Assembly: GCA_902784965.1 (NCBI GenBank)
Contig: CACZWU010000015.1
Location: forward strand, 1 to 40,511
Length of the DNA stretch: 40,511 nucleotides
Direction of reading: 5' to 3'
Source of the DNA: an uncultured Bacteroidia bacterium
GTDB lineage: Bacteria; Bacteroidota; Bacteroidia; Bacteroidales; UBA932
Part shown: piece after piece, positions 35,272-40,511 of the stretch
Position numbering within the stretch: the first letter of the stretch is position 1
How the letters are laid out: every line of letters starts with the position of its first letter
Position numbers and translations under genes: made by a program
The notes under the pieces: generated by a model
Told to the model about the DNA's origin: nothing
What the model saw: only the letters and a program-made list of their open reading frames with translations
Database searches by the model: none

Positions 35272-36752
35272 CAGAGGGTGCGTTGTATAGCATTGGCCCA
35301 GAGCGATTTAGCAGCAGCAACGGCGGAGGGGTCGAGCGACGGCGTAAAGCGGCGTTCGGTCTGCCAGACAGCCTTGAGTGCGTCGATATCCGGCCAGAAA
35401 CCGGTGGCCAGGCCGGCCAGGAAGGCGGCGCCGAGCGCCGTCGTCTCCGTTGTCTTCGGGCGCACCACATCGACACCCAGTAGATCGGCCTGGAACTGCA
35501 TCAGCAGGTTGTTGCGCGCGGCGCCGCCATCCACCTTCAGGCTCTGCAGCGGCACGCCGGCATCTTTTTCCATGGCCGCCACGATATCCATAGTCTGGAA
35601 CGCGATGCCTTCGAGCGCCGCCCGCGCAATGTGCGCTGCGGTCGTGCCGCGCGTAATTCCGTAGAGACTGCCCTTCGCCTGCGCATTCCACCATGGCGCT
35701 CCGAGCCCGGTCAGCGCCGGCACGAACACCACGCCATCCGTATCGGGCACGCTGGCCGCCAGCGCTTCTACCTCGTCCGACGAGCGGATGATCCCGAGCC
35801 CGTCGCGCAGCCACTGCACCACGCTGCCCGCCACGAAGATGCTGCCTTCCAGGGCATAATCCACGCGGTCGCCGATCTTCCAAGCCACCGTCGTGAGTAG
35901 GTTGTTTCGGGAATCCATGGGTTTCGAACCGCTGTTCATCAGCAGGAAACTACCGGTGCCATAGGTGCTTTTTACCGAGCCAGGCTCCACGCACATCTGC
36001 CCGAACAGCGCCGCCTGCTGGTCGCCGGCCATGCCCGCGATGGGCACGCAGTCGCCCAGAACGGAGGCATGTGTGCAGCCATACACCTCGCTGGAAGAAG
36101 CCACGCGGGGCAGCATCGAAGCCGGGATGTCGAAGAGTTTCAGGAGTTCCTCGTCCCACGCGAGCGTATGGACATTGAACAGCAGGGTGCGCGAAGCGTT
36201 GGTCACGTCGGTCACATGGACCTGACCGCGTGTCAGGTTCCACACCAGCCAGCTGTCCACGGTACCGAAACGCAATTCACCCTTTTCGGCACGCGCCCGG
36301 GCGCCCGGCACATGATCGAGGATCCATTTCACCTTCGTCGCGCTGAAATACGCATCGATGAGCAGGCCCGTCTTGCTCCGGATCCATTCGGCCAGGCCCT
36401 GCGCCTTCAGTTCATCGCAATAGGCGGCCGTCCGGCGGTCCTGCCACACGATGGCGTTGTAGACGGGCCGCCCGTCGGCGGCATCCCAAACGATGGTCGT
36501 CTCACGTTGGTTGGTGATGCCGATGCCGCAGATACCGTTGCCGGCGCTGCCGAGCGATGCCACGGCTTCGGCCATCACGGCCGACTGCGACGCCCAAATC
36601 TCCACCGGGTTGTGTTCTACCCAGCCGGGATGTGGGAAATACTGCGGGAATTCTTTCTGACAGGTGGCGACGGCGTTGCCTTCGTGATCGAAGACGATGG
36701 CGCGTGAACTGGTGGTTCCCTGGTCGAGGGCGAGGATGTAGGAGGGCTTCAT
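35271..36752 (-). CDS. glpK: Glycerol kinase
   Basis: A 493-residue FGGY-family kinase making glycerol 3-phosphate from glycerol and ATP. The N-terminus [18 protein letters not shown] holds the phosphate-1 loop, and [10 protein letters not shown] and the following [19 protein letters not shown] are glycerol-contacting regions. [15 protein letters not shown], the FGGY signature [13 protein letters not shown], and [19 protein letters not shown] with [11 protein letters not shown] form the nucleotide-binding lobe. Length is standard. No glpF or glpD gene lies beside it. The -7 box TAAATTTG (36766-36759) ends 6 nt before the ATG, implying a leader of only a few bases. Confidence 0.96.
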   Translation of the reverse strand: MKPSYILALDQGTTSSRAIVFDHEGNAVATCQKEFPQYFPHPGWVEHNPVEIWASQSAVMAEAVASLGSAGNGICGIGITNQRETTIVWDAADGRPVYNAIVWQDRRTAAYCDELKAQGLAEWIRSKTGLLIDAYFSATKVKWILDHVPGARARAEKGELRFGTVDSWLVWNLTRGQVHVTDVTNASRTLLFNVHTLAWDEELLKLFDIPASMLPRVASSSEVYGCTHASVLGDCVPIAGMAGDQQAALFGQMCVEPGSVKSTYGTGSFLLMNSGSKPMDSRNNLLTTVAWKIGDRVDYALEGSIFVAGSVVQWLRDGLGIIRSSDEVEALAASVPDTDGVVFVPALTGLGAPWWNAQAKGSLYGITRGTTAAHIARAALEGIAFQTMDIVAAMEKDAGVPLQSLKVDGGAARNNLLMQFQADLLGVDVVRPKTTETTALGAAFLAGLATGFWPDIDALKAVWQTERRFTPSLDPSAVAAAKSLWANAIQRTL

Positions 36753-36758
36753 ATCCTA

Positions 36759-36766
36759 CAAATTTA
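36759..36766 (-). promoter_or_regulatory. -7 element of glpK, with very short leader
   Basis: TAAATTTG on the minus strand. The ATG at 36752 begins 7 nt after its last base, so transcription would start within a few bases of the start codon. Confidence 0.55.
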
Positions 36767-36798
36767 CAGAATTTGCCGGGAAGCCGCGAATTTATTTG

Positions 36799-36806
36799 TA
36801 TTTTTG
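36799..36806 (+). promoter_or_regulatory. -7 element of the SprT-like gene, with very short leader
   Basis: TATTTTTG at 36799-36806, followed after 4 nt by ATG 36811. A TTTG at 36772-36775 is 23 nt upstream, slightly longer than usual for a -33 box. Confidence 0.5.
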
Positions 36807-36810
36807 AGTG

Positions 36811-37467
36811 ATGATTGCCACGCTGCCTTTCCTGCAGAAACGTTTTGAAACGTTTAACCACGCTTATTTCGGCGGGTCGCTGCCGCCGGTGCCCATCAAA
36901 CTGGGCCGTGCGGTGCGCAGCCTGGGTTCGTGTACGTACAAGAAGCGGCGCAAGTTCTTCGGAAAGCTGGAATTCTACGATTTCTGCATCCATGTCAGTA
37001 CACGTTTCGACCTGCCGGAAAACGAGCTTGAAGACATCCTGCTGCACGAGATGATCCACTATGAGATCCTCGTGAACCAGCAGCACGACAGTTCGGCGCA
37101 CGGCCGGCTGTTCCGGGCACGGATGAAGGAGTTCAATGAGCAGTATGGCCGGCACATCACCATCTCGCACCGCCATGCCGCACAGTTGCCGATCGTAATG
37201 CCGAAAAAGATGACGCCGCAAGTGGTGGCGCTGGTCCGGATGAAAGATGGACGGATCGGCGTGAAGCGCCTGCCGGCGGTCGAACGGCGGATTCGGGCGT
37301 ACCGCCGTGGCCTGCTCCTCAGCGGCGAAGTCGCCTCCGTCGACATCTACCAGACCGAAGATCCGTACTTCCTCCGCTTCCCCAAATCCTCCGCCCTGAA
37401 CATCTTCTTCCCCGCCGATCCAGATCTGCTGACGCATTTCACGGGGCTCTGCCAAGACCCCCGCTGA
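36811..37467 (+). CDS. SprT-like zinc metallopeptidase-domain protein
   Basis: A 218-residue cytoplasmic protein. The N-terminal half is SprT-like: FNHAYFGGSLPPVPIKLG, the zinc site ILLHEMIHYEI (HExxH type) and the third ligand His in DSSAHGRLFRARM. The C-terminal half (about 115-218) is a second part seen in Bacteroidota SprT-like proteins, with no recognised motif but basic residues (KRLPAVERRIRAYRR). Eukaryotic SPRTN repairs DNA-protein crosslinks, while bacterial SprT function is unclear, so no specific substrate can be stated. It is divergent from glpK, with the two -7 boxes 32 nt apart. A GTG immediately precedes the chosen ATG. Confidence 0.82.
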   Translation: MIATLPFLQKRFETFNHAYFGGSLPPVPIKLGRAVRSLGSCTYKKRRKFFGKLEFYDFCIHVSTRFDLPENELEDILLHEMIHYEILVNQQHDSSAHGRLFRARMKEFNEQYGRHITISHRHAAQLPIVMPKKMTPQVVALVRMKDGRIGVKRLPAVERRIRAYRRGLLLSGEVASVDIYQTEDPYFLRFPKSSALNIFFPADPDLLTHFTGLCQDPR

Positions 37468-37513
37468 TACGCGTCATCGAAGTCGCTCCGCTTATGCGGG
37501 CTCTTCCTGAGGC

Positions 37514-37567
37514 GTGTTCAGAACCCTCGTTGCGCCGAGGGCGTCTGCAACGAGGAACACTGAACAC
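37514..37567. repeat. Imperfect palindrome in the intergenic repeat cluster
   Basis: GTGTTCAG (37514-37521) pairs with CTGAACAC (37560-37567), and CCTCGTTGC (37525-37533) pairs with GCAACGAGG (37547-37555), across a short internal loop. It could form a long cruciform or act as a terminator after the SprT-like gene. Confidence 0.5.
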
Positions 37568-37592
37568 TCCACCAGGCCAGCGCACAGCCCGC
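37567..37592. repeat. Dispersed 26-nt repeat, copy 2
   Basis: Starts CTCCACCAGGCCAGCGCA and matches 34707-34732 at 25 of 26 positions in the same orientation. Here the partner arm of the hairpin is missing, so the shared part is the sequence itself rather than a structure. Confidence 0.6.
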
Positions 37593-37706
37593 GCTCCGCG
37601 ACTGGCATCTGATGGTAGGATAACAGGCGCCATCAGGCGCTAGCGGAGACCGAGCGGGTAGGCCTTGTGGAATAGCCGGTCGTAGCGGTAGGGTTTACTC
37701 CCGGAG

Positions 37707-37754
37707 GTCGTGCTCTCGCCTTCGGCTCGGGTGGGGCAGAGCCCCGTAAGCACA
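37707..37754. repeat. GC-rich intergenic repeat, copy 2
   Basis: 48 nt beginning GTCGTGCTCTCGCCTTCGG and ending GTAAGCACA. Inverted, 40461-40511 matches it except for the one-base change A to G in the hairpin core, an inserted A and one more change near GTAAGCACA. The GGGGCAGAGCCCC core also occurs at 28270-28282. It lies just past the kinase-fusion stop codon. Confidence 0.7.
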
Positions 37755-37756
37755 AT

Positions 37757-39424
37757 TTACATGACGCCGCCGCCGATGAAGGCGCGGAGGAGGGAGGTGG
37801 CAGGGACTTCCTTGTCGGAGACGGGCGTGAAATAACGGATGAACTTCAGCAAGCGGTGCGCCTCGCTGTACTCCGGACAGTTCTTCGGCACCGTGGTGAG
37901 GATCAGCTCCGCATGCTGCCGCAGCACCGCAAACTCCACCAGATAGGCCGAGTTGAACATCACGTCCGCATTCTCCTGGAACGGGTAGATCCACTGCTCC
38001 TCCGCCCGCCGCACGTTCGGCCATTGGTTGATGGTCTCGCGCGCCGAGAACGCCCCCTTGTTGTAGTCGCGGATGATGCGGCGCAACAGACGGTTGTCGC
38101 TGGTAGGTACCCAGTTGTGGTCGTCCAGCGCGATGCTGGTGAGTGTCGAGATGAAGATCTTGAAGGTGCTCTCTGCCGGGACCTGCGGAATCAGCTGCGG
38201 GTTGAGCGCGTGGATACCTTCGATGAGCAGCACTCGGCCCGGCGCCATCTGCAGGTGCTTGCCGTTGTACTCGCGGCGCCCCGTCACGAAATTGAACTCT
38301 GGCACATCGACGACTTCGCCGTTCAGGAGCCGGAGCACGTCTTGCTCCAGCGCGCGGTGGTCCACCGTCTCGAAATTGTCGAAATCGTAGCTGCCGTCGG
38401 GCAGCTTCGGCGTCTCAATGCGGTTCACGAAATAGTCATCCGTGGAGAAGGAGATGGGCCGCAGCCCGCAGGCCTTGAGTTGCACGCTGAGTCGGCGCGT
38501 GACGGTGGTCTTGCCACTGCTCGACGGACCGGTGATCAGCACGATGCGCACCGGGTTGACCGGGTCGTTGTAGCGGCGCTCGATCTCCTCGGCCATCTGC
38601 ACCAGTTTCTTCTCCTGCAGGGCTTCCGAAATCTGGATCAGGTCGGAGGCGCCGCCAGCGAGGCAGATACGGTTCACGTCACCCGCGTTGCGCAGGTTCA
38701 TGATGCTGTTCCACTTGAAATCTTCCGAGAACACTTCGAAGGTCTTGGGCTGGTCGAGCAGCGGTGCGAGCGTGTCGGGATTGTAGCGGTCGGGCACGCG
38801 CAGCAGCAGGCCGCCATGGTACAGCACGACGTCCCAGACTTTGATGTATCCGGCAGAAGGCAGCAGGCGGCCGTAATAGTAGTCCACCGTGTCGCCCAGC
38901 ATGTAATAGTCCACATAGGGCTGGCCACTGGTCTCCAGCAGGCGCACTTTGTCTTCATAGCCATAGCTGCGGAAGATGTCGATGGCCTCTTCGAGCCGCA
39001 CTTCGCGCCGGTGGAACGGCATGTTCTGGTCGATGATCTCCTGCATCCGTTTCTTGATGGCCTTCACGTCGGCCTCCGTCACGGCGCTTTGGTCGGGCTT
39101 GTGCAATTCGCAGAAATAGCCGTTGCTGATGGGGTGCTTGATGTCGATCTGGGCTTTCGGGCAGATGTCGACCGTGGCCTTGCACAGCAGGAACGAGAGC
39201 GAGCGGCAGTATACGCGGCGGGCACTGGGGTCGCGCAGGTCGAGGAATTCGATGTCGCGGTTGTTGTATACGCGGAAGCGCAGGCCCTGCGACACGTTGT
39301 TGACCTTGGCCGAGACAATGGGATACGGGCGCTCGAATTCGAAATCGGGCAGCATCTCCTCAAGCGTGGTGCCTTCGTTGAAGCGCCGGGAGGTGCGGGT
39401 ATTCTTGCAGTAGATGGTGAGCAT
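37757..39424 (-). CDS. TGS/uridine-kinase fusion (nucleoside kinase)
   Basis: A 555-residue cytoplasmic protein. Residues about 1-60 form a TGS-like ubiquitin-fold domain (MLTIYCKNTRTSRRFNEG). About 100-250 look like the second additional domain of threonyl-tRNA synthetase (HPISNGYFCELHKP, then DYYYGRLLPSAGYIKVWDVV), without HxxxH. About 290-555 are a P-loop uridine kinase/phosphoribulokinase domain with Walker A GPSSSGKTT (299-307), STDDYFVNR, FDNFETVDH and LIEGIHALNP. The last part should phosphorylate uridine or cytidine; the front domains, borrowed from a tRNA synthetase, suggest RNA or amino-acid sensing. The combination is known in Bacteroidota and other anaerobes but its purpose is unclear. 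It lies 9 nt after the alpha/beta hydrolase gene, likely as the second gene of that operon. Confidence 0.88.
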   Translation of the reverse strand: MLTIYCKNTRTSRRFNEGTTLEEMLPDFEFERPYPIVSAKVNNVSQGLRFRVYNNRDIEFLDLRDPSARRVYCRSLSFLLCKATVDICPKAQIDIKHPISNGYFCELHKPDQSAVTEADVKAIKKRMQEIIDQNMPFHRREVRLEEAIDIFRSYGYEDKVRLLETSGQPYVDYYMLGDTVDYYYGRLLPSAGYIKVWDVVLYHGGLLLRVPDRYNPDTLAPLLDQPKTFEVFSEDFKWNSIMNLRNAGDVNRICLAGGASDLIQISEALQEKKLVQMAEEIERRYNDPVNPVRIVLITGPSSSGKTTVTRRLSVQLKACGLRPISFSTDDYFVNRIETPKLPDGSYDFDNFETVDHRALEQDVLRLLNGEVVDVPEFNFVTGRREYNGKHLQMAPGRVLLIEGIHALNPQLIPQVPAESTFKIFISTLTSIALDDHNWVPTSDNRLLRRIIRDYNKGAFSARETINQWPNVRRAEEQWIYPFQENADVMFNSAYLVEFAVLRQHAELILTTVPKNCPEYSEAHRLLKFIRYFTPVSDKEVPATSLLRAFIGGGVM

Positions 39425-39433
39425 AGGCGTCGT

Positions 39434-40357
39434 TTATACACGGATATCTTCGAGGAATTGGAGGAGGTCACGCCACACCTGGTCGCGTCCGGTTTCATTG
39501 TGGATCTCGTGGCGCATGCCGGGGTAGACTTTGAAGCTGACGGTGGAATAGCCGACCTTCCGCATGAGGTCGACGGCGGCGTGGAACTGTTTGTCGGTGC
39601 CGCGGCACGGGTCTTTCTCGCCCGAGATGAAACGGACGGGAATCGCGGGGTGGCGCAGGACCCAGCCTTTCGGGCCGTAGCAGTCCTGCATCAGGCCCAT
39701 CAGGTTGTAGAAGCCATTGGCGGTAAATACGTACTGGCAGAGGGGGTCGGCGTTGTAGGCGGCGAGGGCTTCGGGGTCGGAGCACACCCAGGCAGATCGG
39801 GTGTGTTCGCCGGAGAAGGGTTTGTTGTAGGCGCCGAACGACATCTTTTGCAGCAGGTGCGGGCGGTAGTGCCAGCCGCGGGTCGTGCCGAAAATCCAGG
39901 CCAGTGCTTTGCCTGCGCCTTTGGCGGGGTTGTCGACGGGGCAGCCGCACACAATCAGGGCGTCGATGCGGTCGTCGTAGCGTTTGGCGAACGAGCGCAC
40001 GGCCATGGAGCCCATGCTGTGGCCGAAGAGGATGATCCGTTCGCTGGGGAAGCGTTGGCGGATCCAGTCGTTGACCACGCGGATGTCTTCGACGAGGGCT
40101 TTCCAGCCGCCCTTGTCCATATAGCCCAGGTCGTCTGGGCTCTTGACGGAGGCGCCGTGGCCGCGGTGGTCGTGCATCACGCAGGCGTAGCCGTTGGCGG
40201 CGAGATATTCCATGAGGGGTTCGTACCTTTCTTTGTGTTCACACATGCCGTGAACCATCTGCACGACGGCCTTGGGTGTGGCCGCTGGCGCGCACACGAT
40301 GCCTGCCAGGTCCAGCCCGTCGGCCGACGCCTTCAGCGTAAAGGTTTCCATTGCCAT
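39434..40357 (-). CDS. Alpha/beta hydrolase, monoacylglycerol lipase-like
   Basis: A 307-residue serine hydrolase of the Hydrolase_4 type. The oxyanion motif is in MVHGMCEHKERYEPL, the DHRGHGAS turn is typical, the nucleophile Ser114 sits in LFGHSMGSMAVRS, the acid Asp in FISGEKDPCRG and the His in YPGMRHEIHNE. There is no signal peptide, so it is cytoplasmic. Family members release glycerol and fatty acid from monoacylglycerol or cleave lysophospholipids; the real substrate is not shown. It is the first gene of a two-gene minus-strand run with the kinase fusion. A well-spaced promoter (TAACTTTG with TTTG, 19-nt spacer) lies at 40408-40378. The protein may start at Met1 or Met3. Confidence 0.88.
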   Translation of the reverse strand: MAMETFTLKASADGLDLAGIVCAPAATPKAVVQMVHGMCEHKERYEPLMEYLAANGYACVMHDHRGHGASVKSPDDLGYMDKGGWKALVEDIRVVNDWIRQRFPSERIILFGHSMGSMAVRSFAKRYDDRIDALIVCGCPVDNPAKGAGKALAWIFGTTRGWHYRPHLLQKMSFGAYNKPFSGEHTRSAWVCSDPEALAAYNADPLCQYVFTANGFYNLMGLMQDCYGPKGWVLRHPAIPVRFISGEKDPCRGTDKQFHAAVDLMRKVGYSTVSFKVYPGMRHEIHNETGRDQVWRDLLQFLEDIRV

Positions 40358-40377
40358 AAATTTCTACGATTATCCAA

Positions 40378-40408
40378 CAAAGTTACAAAAAAGATAACCA
40401 TTTTCAAA
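40378..40408 (-). promoter_or_regulatory. Promoter of the hydrolase/kinase operon
   Basis: The best match in the window to both promoter elements on one strand: TAACTTTG (40385-40378) and TTTG (40408-40405) with a 19-nt spacer. The leader is about 20 nt to the ATG at 40357. Confidence 0.75.
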
Positions 40409-40460
40409 TAGACTTGTGCTTACAGGCGCGGGTGGGATATTGCTTCGAGGACCCTAACCA

Positions 40461-40511
40461 CTTGTGCCTACTGGGGCTCCGCCCCACCCGAGCCGAAGGC
40501 GAGAGCACGAC
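40461..40511 (-). repeat. GC-rich intergenic repeat, copy 3 (cut by the window end)
   Basis: The reverse complement begins GTCGTGCTCTCGCCTTCGG and reads through the core GGGGCGGAGCCCC to AGTAGGCACAAG, matching 37707-37754 in inverted orientation. A related CTTGTGCTTAC occurs at 40413-40423. It may continue past the window end. Confidence 0.7.

Overview
The window looks like chromosome of a GC-rich member of the Bacteroidales (Bacteroidota). The evidence is the repeated TAnnTTTG (-7) promoter element in front of most genes, the near absence of Shine-Dalgarno sequences, and the gene content: a fimbrillin-like lipoprotein, Bacteroidota-type C1B peptidases, a TGS/uridine-kinase fusion, an exported GH2 beta-galactosidase and a GH20 lipoprotein. 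The genus cannot be fixed from the sequence alone.

Layout. 1-2.9 kb is a visibly more AT-rich accessory patch. It holds a WYL-type regulator overlapping a DEDDh exonuclease, then gene remnants (a Sel1-like gene split by an amber codon, two truncated fragments abutting head to head, tandem 24-mers) and an orphan 114-aa gene. 2.9-4.5 kb has a 46-aa Gly/Pro-rich peptide gene directly ahead of a fimbrillin-like surface lipoprotein. 4.5-5.1 kb has no convincing protein gene but carries a promoter, several hairpins and a cloverleaf-like inverted-repeat element beside tRNA-Arg(ACG). 5.1-9.2 kb holds rplS, a CBM9-like exported protein and pyruvate phosphate dikinase. 9.2-14.2 kb is a plus-strand run: DUF368 membrane protein, GH20 hexosaminidase, two uncharacterised proteins and a DASS carboxylate/anion symporter. 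14.2-17.9 kb has exported and membrane proteins of unknown role, tRNA-Arg(TCT), a TSCPD protein and a nitroreductase. 17.95-21.8 kb is an envelope-lipid cluster (Lnt, cardiolipin synthase, and PssA on the other strand), with PssA translationally coupled to a tandem pair of exported C1B cysteine peptidases (21.8-24.2 kb).

24.5-28.3 kb carries a ClpB-type disaggregase that lacks its N-domain, followed by a CaCA antiporter and MntP. 28.4-31.6 kb (minus strand) holds a CPA2 antiporter overlapping a methyltransferase-like gene. 31.6-37.5 kb holds the beta-galactosidase, Dtd, glycerol kinase and a SprT-like metalloprotein. 37.7-40.4 kb holds the uridine-kinase fusion and a monoacylglycerol-lipase-like hydrolase. 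Short GC-rich intergenic repeats recur at gene ends from 28 kb onward.

Most of the window is ordinary housekeeping and transport. The best leads for something undescribed are the small peptide/fimbrillin pair, the structured gene-free segment at 4.5-5.04 kb, the N-domain-less ClpB with its hairpin leader and rare strong Shine-Dalgarno, and the genes whose -7 boxes sit so close to the ATG that their mRNAs should be leaderless. No CRISPR array, rRNA, complete insertion sequence or prophage was seen. All positions and comparisons were made by eye; no database search was run.
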